Assembly (NCBI GenBank): GCA_040756655.1
Contig: JBFLYN010000002.1
Coordinates: 62,001 to 126,000 of the forward strand
Source of the DNA: JBFLYN01 sp040756655
GTDB taxonomy: Bacteria > Bacillota > Sulfobacillia > UBA8153
Direction of reading: 5' to 3'
DNA length: 64,000 nucleotides
The position numbers and the translations under genes are program-made. The notes beneath the pieces were generated by a model. That model searched no databases. It saw only the letters and a list, made by a program, of their open reading frames with translations, and was not told the DNA's origin. Numbering within the stretch: position 1 is the first letter of the stretch; each line of letters begins with the position of its first letter. Positions 42,555-51,179 of the stretch are shown one piece after another.

Positions 42555-43337
42555 TCATTTCCCTTCAAACTTGGCCGACCGCTTCTCCAAGTAAGCGGCC
42601 ATGCCCTCTTTTTGGTCGGCCGTGGCAAAAAGCGCTGCGAACTCACCGGCCTCATAGGCGCTTCCCTCGGCCAGCGTAAGGTCAAGGCCGCGGTCAATGG
42701 CGCGCTTGGCAGCAGCGATGGCTAAAGGCCCCTTGCCAGCAATCTTGCGGGCCAGTTCCCGGGCACGTTCCATTAGCTGGTCGTGGGGGACCACCACGTC
42801 CACTAGGCCCATGCCTTCGGCTGATGCCGCATCGATAATGTCGCCGGTAAAGGTCAAAAGCTTGGCGCGGCCCCGTCCCACCAGCCGGGACAGGCGCTGG
42901 GTACCGGCAAAGCCCGGGATCACGCCCAGGTTCACCTCGGGCTGGCCCAGCCTGGCCCTTTCCGAAGCCACCCGGATGTCGCACGCCATGGCCAGCTCGC
43001 ACCCGCCCCCGAGGGCAAACCCGTTGATGGCAGCAATCACCACCACCGGCATGCTCTCGATGAAAGCTAGCACTGCCTGACCGTCCAGGGCAAACTGGCG
43101 GGCGGTTGCCACATCCATGTCCTTCATCTCACCGATATCGGCCCCGGCCACGAAAGCCTTTTCACCGGCACCAGTCAGGATGATCACCCGCACCTTGGCC
43201 TCCTGGAGTTCCTCGAGGGCGCTCTTTAGCTCAACAAGGACTTGACGGTTGAGGGCATTGAGCACCCGGGGGCGGTTGATGGTCAGTACCGCCCAGGCGC
43301 CCTCGCGCTCGGTACTTATGTAAGCATACTCTGCCAC
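42555..43337 (-). CDS. crt: Enoyl-CoA hydratase/crotonase
   Basis: A 260-residue crotonase. AFVAGADIGEM, ALGGGCELAMACDIRVAS and GQPEVNLGVIPGFAGTQRL (with both catalytic glutamates) are complete. It hydrates crotonyl-CoA reversibly. GTG at 43337 with GGGAGGTG upstream. In an operon with hbd and thl; no butyryl-CoA dehydrogenase or etf is linked, so the direction (butyrate synthesis or beta-oxidation) is open. Confidence 0.95.
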   Translation of the reverse strand: MAEYAYISTEREGAWAVLTINRPRVLNALNRQVLVELKSALEELQEAKVRVIILTGAGEKAFVAGADIGEMKDMDVATARQFALDGQAVLAFIESMPVVVIAAINGFALGGGCELAMACDIRVASERARLGQPEVNLGVIPGFAGTQRLSRLVGRGRAKLLTFTGDIIDAASAEGMGLVDVVVPHDQLMERARELARKIAGKGPLAIAAAKRAIDRGLDLTLAEGSAYEAGEFAALFATADQKEGMAAYLEKRSAKFEGK

Positions 43338-43355
43338 CCGATCACCTCCCAGGTC

Positions 43356-44204
43356 TTAGTACTGGTAGAAGCCCCGTCCCGTCTTCCTGCCGAGATGACC
43401 GGCCTTCACCATGCGCCGGAGAAGTGGACAGGGACGGTACTTGGAATCGCCAAAGCCTTCGTACAGCACTTCCATTATGGCCAGGCAGGTGTCGAGCCCG
43501 ATCAGGTCGGCCAACGCCAGCGGCCCCATGGGGTGGTTCATGCCCAGCTTCATGACGGTGTCGATGTCCCCGGCCGATGCCACGTCTTCCATGAGGCAAA
43601 ACGCGGCCTCGTTGATCATGGGCATCAGGAGGCGGTTGGCTACAAAGCCGGGATAGTCGTTCACGGTCACCGGCGTCTTGCCCAACGCCTGGGCCAGCCC
43701 GGTGATGGTATCGTGGGTCTGAGCAGAGGTAGCTTGCCCGCGGATAACCTCCACTAGCTGCATGAGCGGCACCGGGTTCATAAAGTGCATGCCGATGAAC
43801 CGGTCGGGCCGGTCGGTGGCTGCCGCCAGTTCGGTAATGGAGATCGAGGAAGTGTTGGTGGCCAGGATGGTCCCGGGAGGGCAGACCCGGTCCAGTTCGG
43901 AAAAGAGGGTCTTTTTGATGGCCACATTTTCCACCACGGCCTCGATGACCACGTCGGCCCCGGCCGCTCGTTCCAAGCCGGTCACACCCTCGATGCGCCC
44001 TAGGACGGCGTCTCGTTCCTCGGTGGTCATGCGACCCTTCTCCACCGTACGTTTGAGAAACCGCGCAATGCTCGCCCGGCCCTTCTCCACCAGTTCACTG
44101 GACAAGTCCTGTAGCAACACCTGGTACCCGGCTTGGGCAGCCACCTGGGCAATGCCCGCTCCCATCTGGCCTGCGCCTACTACCATGATGCACGTGATGC
44201 CCAC
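43356..44204 (-). CDS. hbd: 3-hydroxybutyryl-CoA dehydrogenase
   Basis: A 282-residue NAD(P)-dependent enzyme. IMVVGAGQMGAGIAQVAAQAG is the Rossmann site; TNTSSISITELA, FMNPVPLMQLVEVIRG (catalytic His before F) and DYPGFVANRLLMPMINEA follow. GTG at 44204 with GGGAGGAG upstream. Forms the acetoacetyl-CoA to crotonyl-CoA arm together with thl and crt. Confidence 0.96.
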   Translation of the reverse strand: MGITCIMVVGAGQMGAGIAQVAAQAGYQVLLQDLSSELVEKGRASIARFLKRTVEKGRMTTEERDAVLGRIEGVTGLERAAGADVVIEAVVENVAIKKTLFSELDRVCPPGTILATNTSSISITELAAATDRPDRFIGMHFMNPVPLMQLVEVIRGQATSAQTHDTITGLAQALGKTPVTVNDYPGFVANRLLMPMINEAAFCLMEDVASAGDIDTVMKLGMNHPMGPLALADLIGLDTCLAIMEVLYEGFGDSKYRPCPLLRRMVKAGHLGRKTGRGFYQY

Positions 44205-44219
44205 GAAAACTCCTCCCCT

Positions 44220-45401
44220 CTACTTCACTCTGACCACTGTGGCTTCGCCCTGGCCTCCGCCGGAGCAAATGGCGGCCACCCCGTACTTGAGGCCCCGCCG
44301 CCTCAGCTCGTAGATAAGCGTCATCAGGATGCGGCCGCCGCTGGCACCGATGGGATGACCGATGGCGATGGCGCCGCCGTTGACATTGACCCGGTCCGGG
44401 TCCAGCCCGGCCAGCTTGATGCTTGTGAGGGTGACCGTGGCAAAAGCTTCGTTGATCTCCACCAGGTCCATCTGGGCAAAGGTAAGACCGACCCGTTCCA
44501 GCGCCTTTTTGGCGGACAATGCCGGCACAGTCCCCAGATCCTCAGCCTCAGAGGACACCATGCCCTGGGAGACGATGGTGGCCAGTGGCTCCAGCCCGAG
44601 TTCCTGGGCCTTTTCCCTGGACATCAGCACCAGGGCGCAGGCCCCATCGTTGATGCTGGGAGCGTTCCCGGCCGTGACCGTTCCAGCCGGGTCGAAGGCC
44701 GGTCTGAGGGCGGCCAGCTTTTCCGGGCTGGTGTCGCGCCTGGGGGTCTCGTCGGCGGTAAACTTGGTGGGCGGTCCCTTGCGCTGGGGGATTTCTACCG
44801 GCACGATCTCTTGGTCGAAATACCCGGCATCCATGGCGGCGATGGCCAGGCGGTGGCTGCGGTACGCCCAGGCATCCTGGTCTTCGCGGCTAAAGTTGAA
44901 CTTCTTGGCCATGGTGTTGCCGTGATTACCCATGTGTACGTTCTTCACGGGACACCACAACCCATCGTGGACCGTTGCATCAAGCAGGGTACCGTGACCC
45001 AGGCGGTAGCCAAACCGGGCGCCCGGCAAAAGGTACGGTCCCTGGCTCATGTTCTCCATGCCGCCTGCCACCACAATGCTGGCGTCGCCGGCCCGGATGA
45101 GGGAGTCGGCCAGGTTGACCGCACGTAGGCTGGATGCGCACACTTTGTTGATGGTGTCCGAAGGGACCTCCAACGGCAGGCCTGCAGCCAGGGTGGCCTG
45201 CCGGGATGGGACCTGGCCGGCCCCGGCCTGCACCACCATGCCCATGAACACCTGGTCTATTGTGGCAGGCCGGATGCCCGCCCTCCTCACGGCCTCAGCA
45301 ATGGCCAGCCCGCCCAGCTTGGCGGCCGGAATGTCTTTGAGGGCCCCGCCGAAGCCGCCAAACGGAGTCCGGCAGGCACTGACAATGACCGTCTCTTTCA
45401 C
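44220..45401 (-). CDS. thl: Acetyl-CoA acetyltransferase (thiolase)
   Basis: A 393-residue thiolase. VKETVIVSACRTPFGGFGGAL is the N-terminus; INKVCASSLRAV holds the nucleophile Cys; NVNGGAIAIGHPIGASG holds His; and CSGGGQGEATV the second Cys. GTG at 45401 follows AGGAGGTG. First gene of the thl-hbd-crt unit, 81 bases after fdhD. Confidence 0.96.
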   Translation of the reverse strand: MKETVIVSACRTPFGGFGGALKDIPAAKLGGLAIAEAVRRAGIRPATIDQVFMGMVVQAGAGQVPSRQATLAAGLPLEVPSDTINKVCASSLRAVNLADSLIRAGDASIVVAGGMENMSQGPYLLPGARFGYRLGHGTLLDATVHDGLWCPVKNVHMGNHGNTMAKKFNFSREDQDAWAYRSHRLAIAAMDAGYFDQEIVPVEIPQRKGPPTKFTADETPRRDTSPEKLAALRPAFDPAGTVTAGNAPSINDGACALVLMSREKAQELGLEPLATIVSQGMVSSEAEDLGTVPALSAKKALERVGLTFAQMDLVEINEAFATVTLTSIKLAGLDPDRVNVNGGAIAIGHPIGASGGRILMTLIYELRRRGLKYGVAAICSGGGQGEATVVRVK

Positions 45402-45482
45402 GAGAAAGGCACCTCCTATCATGGTTTTGCGGTCCCAGGAACGGTGACAGTTCACCCCCCAACATCCCTGGCTGGAAGGAGG

Positions 45483-46268
45483 TCATGCCGGTGCGTCCAC
45501 GTCGATGCGATAAGGGTGGGTGTAAACATTGAAGCGTTCTCCCCGGCAAAACCCGACCAGCGTAATACCGGCCTCCTTAGCCATGCTCACCGCCCGCTCG
45601 GTGGGAGCGGACCGGGACAGCACCACCGGCACGGCCAGGCGAGAGGCCTTGATGAGCATGTCTGAGCTTACGCGCCCGCTGACGGCCAGCACGTCGTAAC
45701 TCCCCACTTGGCCCTGGAAGAGAGCGTACCCGGCCACCTTATCCACTGCGTTGTGTCGCCCGATATCCTCGCGTAGCACCTGGAAGCCTTCCTTGGCGGG
45801 CCGGGCCGCCGCGGCCACGTGGGTGCCACCGGTGGTCCGGAAAACCGGGCACTCCACTTGCAGCCGTCGCGCTAGCTCCAGCAGGCGGGTCCTGGCCACG
45901 GTACCCCCATGCGATACCCGGGCCGGACCTGCCATAAGCGGTGCCGGTCGTCCTCCACACCCGGTCCAGGTGGCCTCGGTGCGCACGACCTTCCCAGGGT
46001 CTGGGTCCGTGGTCTCCACGTCGGCTACGCCCACTTCCTCAGAGATGGTCATCCGGTCAACCTGCTCCAGGCGGTCGATGAAGCCGGCAGTCAGCAGAAA
46101 ACCGGCCACCAGTTCCTCCAAGTGCTGAGGGGTACACACCAGCGTGGCCAGTCGGCGCCCATGCCACTGGATGGCCAAATCGTATTCGGCCACCACCAAG
46201 TCTTCTATCTCCTCCACGGCGGAACCCCGCACCGCCCGGAGCTTGGTAGGGAGGACCGGGTCGGTCAT
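45483..46268 (-). CDS. fdhD: Formate dehydrogenase accessory sulfurtransferase FdhD
   Basis: A 261-residue FdhD. EEVGVADVETTD precedes TWTGCGGRP, the TGCG motif with the persulfide-carrying Cys (the second Cys of the CxxC seen in E. coli is absent). EDIGRHNAVDKVAG and VSGRVSSDMLIKA are family signatures. It transfers sulfur from a cysteine desulfurase to the Mo/W-bisPGD of formate dehydrogenase. ATG overlaps the nuoE stop (TGATG). The formate dehydrogenase once encoded next to it is broken. Confidence 0.94.
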   Translation of the reverse strand: MTDPVLPTKLRAVRGSAVEEIEDLVVAEYDLAIQWHGRRLATLVCTPQHLEELVAGFLLTAGFIDRLEQVDRMTISEEVGVADVETTDPDPGKVVRTEATWTGCGGRPAPLMAGPARVSHGGTVARTRLLELARRLQVECPVFRTTGGTHVAAAARPAKEGFQVLREDIGRHNAVDKVAGYALFQGQVGSYDVLAVSGRVSSDMLIKASRLAVPVVLSRSAPTERAVSMAKEAGITLVGFCRGERFNVYTHPYRIDVDAPA

Positions 46269-46741
46269 CACGCGCCGGCCTGTTTCTTCAAGTCGTTGAC
46301 CAGCCTTTCTACTTTACCCGGGGCGAGGTGGCCGTAGGTCTTCTCGTTGACCATAACTGCTGGGGCCAGCCCGCAAGCACCCGGGCAAGCCACGCGTTCC
46401 AGGGTAAAGAGCATGTCGGGAGTGGTTTCGCCTGCCCCAACGTTCCGCTTCCTGCTGAGCACGTTGAAAAGCTGCTCTCCTCCGCGCACGTGACAGGCCG
46501 TATCCAGGCACAGCCGGATCACGTGCTTGCCCCGGGGCTTCAAGTGGAACTGGGAGTAGAAGGTTATTACCCCAAACACCCTGCTCAGCGGCACCCGCAG
46601 CGATGTCGATATGGATCGGAGATTCTCCTGGGAAAGGTACCCGAACTCCTTCTCGGTCTTCTGGAGGACCGCGATGAGCGCCAACGCCCGGGCGCCGTGC
46701 CGCTGGACGATGGTATTGAGTCGTTCTTGGGCCATGGCCAT
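46268..46741 (-). CDS. NuoE-like 2Fe-2S thioredoxin-fold subunit
   Basis: A 157-residue protein. The helical N-terminus has LIAVLQKTEKEFGYLSQE, then ISTSLRVPLSRVFGVITFYSQF. Four cysteines for the 2Fe-2S centre lie in CLDTACHVRGG and CPGACGLAP. It is the 24-kDa subunit of NAD-linked formate dehydrogenases or electron-bifurcating hydrogenases. ATG at 46741 with GGAGG 7 bases upstream. The NuoF partner just upstream is a pseudogene. Confidence 0.92.
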   Translation of the reverse strand: MAMAQERLNTIVQRHGARALALIAVLQKTEKEFGYLSQENLRSISTSLRVPLSRVFGVITFYSQFHLKPRGKHVIRLCLDTACHVRGGEQLFNVLSRKRNVGAGETTPDMLFTLERVACPGACGLAPAVMVNEKTYGHLAPGKVERLVNDLKKQAGA

Positions 46742-46754
46742 GGTGGTTCCTCCT

Positions 46755-47104
46755 CTAGGACGTCGGCGTTTTTTCCAACCACACGGCGCACACTTTCAGT
46801 TGCGGTATCTTGGCCACCGGATCCAGCGCCGGGTTGGTCAGGATGTTGGCAGCACTCTCTGCGAAGTGGAACGGCATGAACACCACGCGCCGTCCGATCC
46901 CCGGGGTCACCATGACCCGGGTAGATACCCGGCCGCGACGGGACACTGAAGTGATGAACTCGCCGTCCTCTACCCCCAGCTCAACGGCGGTAGCGGGGTG
47001 TACCTGAACAAAGCCTTCTGGCGCTATGGCGTCCAGCCCCTTGGCCCGGCGGCTCATGGAGCTGGTATGGAAGTGGTACAGGATCCGGCCGGTAGTCACG
47101 ATGT
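46755..47104 (-). pseudogene. Formate dehydrogenase catalytic subunit remnant (C-terminal cofactor-binding domain)
   Basis: TTGRILYHFHTSSMSRRAKG, IAPEGFVQVHPATAVELGV, a VVFMPFHFAESAANILTNPA segment and PVAKIPQLKVCAV are the C-terminal molybdopterin-dinucleotide-binding end of FdhA. All upstream FdhA sequence is missing; the frame runs directly into NuoF sequence at about 47105, showing a deletion that fused the two genes. Confidence 0.88.
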
Positions 47105-47915
47105 AACCAAAAAGGTCCTGGCCCAAAAGCCCGTGCTCGCAGGCAGCTGCCACGGCCTTGTGCAACCTGGACACAGCCAGCAGGTACTCGGCTCGCATAT
47201 ACATGTACCCCTGCTGGGCGCCGCGATGGCCACACCCTCCACCACCCGGTGCGAGTCGCCCTCCATGACGCCCCGGTCCATGAAAGCGCCCGGGGCACCC
47301 TCGTCACCGTTGCAGATTAGATACTTGGTTTCTCCTGGGCTGGAACGTGCCAGTCGCCACTTGGTACCGGTGGGGAATCCGCCGCCACCCCGGCGCGCAG
47401 TCCCGACGTTGCGATTTCGGCTATGACGTCCTCAGGCGTCATCTCCAGCAGATAGCGAGCCAGTGCGTGGTAGCCGCCGTGACCCAGGGCATCTTCCAGA
47501 TCCTCCGGGTCCAGGTGACCGCAGCCGGAAAGGGCTACCCGGACCTGCTCGCTGTAGAAGGGCACCTTCTCCTCGGTATGAATATGCCCCCGCTGCCGTC
47601 GCTAAACAGCAGGCGGTCCACAGTCTGGTTAGCGACGGCAGCGGCGACGATGTCCTTTGCATCCTTCGCCTTGACGTTCACGTAGAAAAACCCCTGGGGT
47701 TCGACCCTGACCAGCGGTCCCTAGCCGGCGGTTACTCCAGGTGCCTGACCCGTCTCCAGCAGGCGCACCAGCTCGTCATGCACCTCCGCTGCACCAGACG
47801 CCAGGCAACCAGTACCCGCGCACACCAGGAGCCTTGCCCCCAAAGACTTCTGCAGGCCCTGCCGGGCTGCGGCCCGGGCCTTGAGTTCGTCCAGTGTTGG
47901 TATGGAATTCGGCAT
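47105..47915 (-). pseudogene. NuoF/HydB-type NADH-binding subunit remnant with several frameshifts
   Basis: From ATG at 47915 (AGGAGG upstream): a VCAGTGCLASGAAEVHDELV N-terminal domain ending early. Then in other frames VNVKAKDAKDIVAAAVANQT, LSGCGHLDPEDLEDALGHGG, GGGGFPTGTKWRLAR, CNGDEGAPGAFMDRGV and MRAEYLLAVSRLHKAV. The order is that of NuoF-like subunits of formate dehydrogenase or hydrogenase. At least three frame changes and an internal loss are visible, and the 3' half (FMN and 4Fe-4S region) is deleted into the FdhA remnant. Confidence 0.88.
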
Positions 47916-48101
47916 GTCTTGACCTCCTGCTTCGTAGCGCCGGTCGGTCGGGGAAATGGCGGCACCGGGACTTGGTCCAACCAATGCTATTAGCCACTCG
48001 ACTGTACTTTTCCTGCTCAAGACGGCCATGGCAAACCCCTTTGCTGCTGGCCCCGGTTATGCTATCCTGAGATCAGCAACTGCAAGGGAGGGGAAAAACC
48101 C

Positions 48102-48299
48102 ATGCCCAAGAAGCTTTACCGGTCACGGACACTGCGCATGGTATCGGGTGTGTGTGGAGGCATTGCCGAGTACTTCAACGTGGATGAGACCCTGATCCGC
48201 CTTGTTACGGCCTTTGGCATCATCGCCTCGGGCATCGTGCCGGGCGTCCTCTTGTACTTTGCCGCCTCCATCATCGTGCCCGAGGCGCCTAAGGTGTGA
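48102..48299 (+). CDS. PspC-domain membrane protein
   Basis: A 65-residue protein: LYRSRTLRMVSGVCGGIAEYFNVDETLIRL, then a hydrophobic helix (VTAFGIIASGIVPGVLLYFAASIIV). This is a minimal PspC domain, known from phage-shock envelope-stress systems. ATG with GGGAGGGG 8 bases upstream. Stand-alone gene with a terminator after it. Confidence 0.93.
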   Translation: MPKKLYRSRTLRMVSGVCGGIAEYFNVDETLIRLVTAFGIIASGIVPGVLLYFAASIIVPEAPKV

Positions 48300-48331
48300 C
48301 GGCCTGATCCTGTCGGACTTGGCTGAGCACG

Positions 48332-48353
48332 TGCCCGCCCGGATGGGTGGGCA
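48332..48353 (+). terminator. Hairpin after the pspC-like gene
   Basis: TGCCCGCCC / GGGTGGGCA arms (one G-T) around 4 bases, followed by TGCTTGTTTG. Nothing else was recognised up to fhs. Confidence 0.6.
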
Positions 48354-48606
48354 TGCTTGTTTGCGGGGCCGTTTGCCATGATTCCCATTTGTGCTGAATT
48401 TCCCTTATGTGGAGGAATTGGGAGGGCCGACGAGAAATAGACAGGTGGCTTCTTTGTCTGTCACCGGCTGCCCAGCACGTATAGGGAAACCAGCCGCGGG
48501 CCGGGCATGCCGGGTCAATGGGCAATGCTAACTGAAGATGATCGAAGCCGTCGAAAACCGCCCTCTCCCGGGCGGAGAAATGCGAAGAAAGCAAGGAGGA
48601 CTGCGC

Positions 48607-50370
48607 ATGCCACTGGATCCAACAAAACACCCTGACTGGCAAATCGCCGAGGCGGCCGAGCCCAACATGAAGACGGTCTACCAGCTGGCCGAACAACTGG
48701 GACTGGAAAACCGCGAACTCCTACCTCACGGTCACTACATCGCTAAGGTGGATTTCAAGGCCGTCCTGGAACGGCTGGCCGACCGGCCCGACGGCAAGTA
48801 CATCGATGTCACCGCCATCACTCCCACGCCGCTGGGCGAAGGGAAATCCACGTCCACCATGGGCCTTACCCAGGGTATGGGCAAACGCGGCAAGCGGGTC
48901 ATCGCCACCATCAGACAGCCATCAGGCGGGCCCACCATGAACGTAAAAGGATCGGCAGCCGGTGGCGGGCTTTCCCAGTGCATCCCCCTGACCCCGTTTT
49001 CCTTGGGGCTTACCGGCGATATCAATGCTATCATGAATGCCCACAACCTGGCCATGGTAGCGTTGACCTCCCGGCTCCAGCACGAGGCCAACTATGGAGA
49101 CAAGTTCCTCACCGAGCGGGGTCTTAAGCGACTCAACATCGACCCGCGCAACGTGGAGATGAAGTGGATCATCGACTTTTGCGCCCAAGCCCTGAGAAAC
49201 ATAGTCATCGGCATTGGTGGCAAGATGGATGGCTTCATGATGCAGTCGGGGTTTGCCATCGCCGTGTCCTCGGAGGTCATGGCCATCCTGTCTGTGGCCA
49301 AGGACCTGAAGGACTTCCGGGAGCGCATGGGCCGCATTGTAGTAGCCTACGATAAGAAAGGTTCCCCCATCACCACCAGCGACCTGGAAGTGGATGGGGC
49401 CATGACTGCCTGGATGGTTGAGGCACTCAACCCCAACCTCTTGCAGACCATCGAAGGCCAGCCCGTTTTCGTGCATGCGGGCCCGTTTGCCAACATTGCC
49501 ATTGGGCAGTCCTCCATCATCGCCGACCGGGTGGCGCTCAAGCTGGGCGACTACGTGATTACCGAGTCTGGCTTTGCCGCAGATATCGGGTTTGAGAAGT
49601 TTTGGAACCTCAAGTGCCGCATGTCGGGTCTAAAGCCCCATGCTGCAGTGCTGGTGGCCACGGTCCGGGCCCTAAAGGCCCACGGCGGCGCCCCGCTCCC
49701 GGTGCCCGGCAAGCCGCTGGACCGCGCCTACTCGGAAGAGCATGTGGAATGGGTGGAGAAGGGCTGCGAGAACCTGGTTCACTGTATCAACATCATCAAG
49801 CAGTCTGGTGTCAACCCGGTGGTATGCATCAACCACTTTTACACTGACAGCGACAATGAGATCCAGGCCGTGCGCCGCGCTGCAGAGGCGGCGGGAGCCC
49901 GGGTGGCCCTTTCCAAGCACTGGCTGCAGGGCGGGGATGGGGCCCTGGAACTGGCCGACGCTGTGGTCGACGCAGCCAACGAACCCAATGACTTCAAGTT
50001 CCTCTACGGGTTGGAGACCCCGCTCCGTGACCGGATCAACCTCATCGCATCGAAGGTGTATGGAGCCGACGGTGTAGAGTATTCGCCCGAGGCGCTGGAG
50101 AAGGCCAAGCGCATGGAGAAGGATCCCGAGATCCAGAAGCTGGGCACCTGCATGGTCAAGACCCACCTTAGCCTGTCGGACAACCCGGCCCTCAAGGGCG
50201 TGCCCAAGGGCTGGAAGCTCTTCGTCCGCGATATTCTCACCTACAAGGGCGCGGGCTTCATAGTGCCCGTGGCCGGTACTATCAGCCTCATGCCGGGCAC
50301 GTCTTCCGATCCCGCCTATCGTCGCATCGACGTAGACGTAGATACCGGGAAGGTAAAAGGCTTGTTCTAA
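48607..50370 (+). CDS. fhs: Formate-tetrahydrofolate ligase
   Basis: A 587-residue 10-formyl-THF synthetase. The P-loop region is AITPTPLGEGKSTSTMGL; AALRNIV-like ALRNIVIGIGGKMDGF and GPFANIAIGQSSIIAD are conserved. ATG at 48607 has AAGGAGG 8 bases upstream. Compared with the usual clostridial enzyme of about 556 residues it is longer. It has IRQPSGGPTMNVKGSAAGGGLSQ where most Clostridia have a REPSLGPxFGxKGGAAGGG motif. This resembles the form I remember from sulfate-reducing/syntrophic Desulfobacterota, suggesting transfer. It supplies C1 units for purine synthesis or the Wood-Ljungdahl route. Confidence 0.95.
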   Translation: MPLDPTKHPDWQIAEAAEPNMKTVYQLAEQLGLENRELLPHGHYIAKVDFKAVLERLADRPDGKYIDVTAITPTPLGEGKSTSTMGLTQGMGKRGKRVIATIRQPSGGPTMNVKGSAAGGGLSQCIPLTPFSLGLTGDINAIMNAHNLAMVALTSRLQHEANYGDKFLTERGLKRLNIDPRNVEMKWIIDFCAQALRNIVIGIGGKMDGFMMQSGFAIAVSSEVMAILSVAKDLKDFRERMGRIVVAYDKKGSPITTSDLEVDGAMTAWMVEALNPNLLQTIEGQPVFVHAGPFANIAIGQSSIIADRVALKLGDYVITESGFAADIGFEKFWNLKCRMSGLKPHAAVLVATVRALKAHGGAPLPVPGKPLDRAYSEEHVEWVEKGCENLVHCINIIKQSGVNPVVCINHFYTDSDNEIQAVRRAAEAAGARVALSKHWLQGGDGALELADAVVDAANEPNDFKFLYGLETPLRDRINLIASKVYGADGVEYSPEALEKAKRMEKDPEIQKLGTCMVKTHLSLSDNPALKGVPKGWKLFVRDILTYKGAGFIVPVAGTISLMPGTSSDPAYRRIDVDVDTGKVKGLF

Positions 50371-50391
50371 GGGCCGTAGCAACCCAGATGC

Positions 50392-50423
50392 AAAAAGGAG
50401 GGGCCACATGGCCCCTCCTTTTT
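50392..50423 (+). terminator. Strong terminator after fhs
   Basis: AAAAAGGAGGGGCC / GGCCCCTCCTTTTT arms with a short loop and a T run. Works on both strands. Confidence 0.92.
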
Positions 50424-50573
50424 ACTATCCCGAAGTTCCGGGCCAGAAAAACCCACTTTCAGGCATTAGCCGTGATAGAGGGGGATAACGCCACGGTAGG
50501 CACTGGGAAATGTACCCATGTATATTAAGTGCTAGGACTTGCCTGTGCTGCCATATCATGGTATAATGAGGCC

Positions 50574-50986
50574 ATGTATAAGTACCTCGCCCCCCGTGGA
50601 CCTCAAAGATGCGGCCCAGCTACCATCGCTTGGAGCACCGGGTGCGCGCGCACGTTCTCCTGTGTATGCTGGCCTACTATATGGAATGGCATCTACGCCA
50701 GGCGCTGGCCCACACCGCCTCACCGGTGGCTCCGGCCCGCCGTTCCGCCCGGGCGGGAGCCAAAGCGCGCCATCAGCGGCTGGAGGACGGGACGCCCGTG
50801 CACAGTTTCCAGACGCTGTTGAAGGACCTGGCTACGCTGGCCCGCCATCGCGTGCAACCCCAACTGCCTGGGGTGCCCGCCTTTGACATGCTCACCCGGC
50901 CTACTCCTCAACAGGACGGGCCTTGGCAGTACTTGGTGTCAAGCTGGACAGCAGGGTTGTACCCAGTACCAAATAAGTCCGGTTGA
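50574..50986 (+). pseudogene. IS1634/IS4-type transposase remnant (C-terminal)
   Basis: YHRLEHRVRAHVLLCMLAYY, MEWHLRQALAHT and VHSFQTLLKDLATLARHRV, with the VDLK block in a neighbouring frame just upstream. This is the C-terminal end (RxRAHVxLCxLAYYxEWH) of an IS1634-type DDE transposase. The catalytic part is gone. Confidence 0.85.
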
Positions 50987-51179
50987 CCATAAGACCAGTT
51001 GAAGACCTGTATCTAACTCTGAGTCAAACAGAACTTCGGGCTAAAGGCGGCCCCGTCGAGGTAGCAGCAACCACACTGCAAAGGGTGAAGGAGGCACATG
51101 ATGTCCAGACGGCTACTGGCTGTGGGGCAAAGCCCTCTGAGCAGTCCTTCAAGGGAGACCTGGATTACCTGGTGTGAAT

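Noticed and set aside
44133..45128. 331-residue plus-strand open frame over thl
   Set aside because: Antisense shadow of a clear thiolase gene.
50529..50886. Two overlapping plus-strand open frames near 50.6 kb
   Set aside because: They are other frames of the transposase remnant at 50574-50986.
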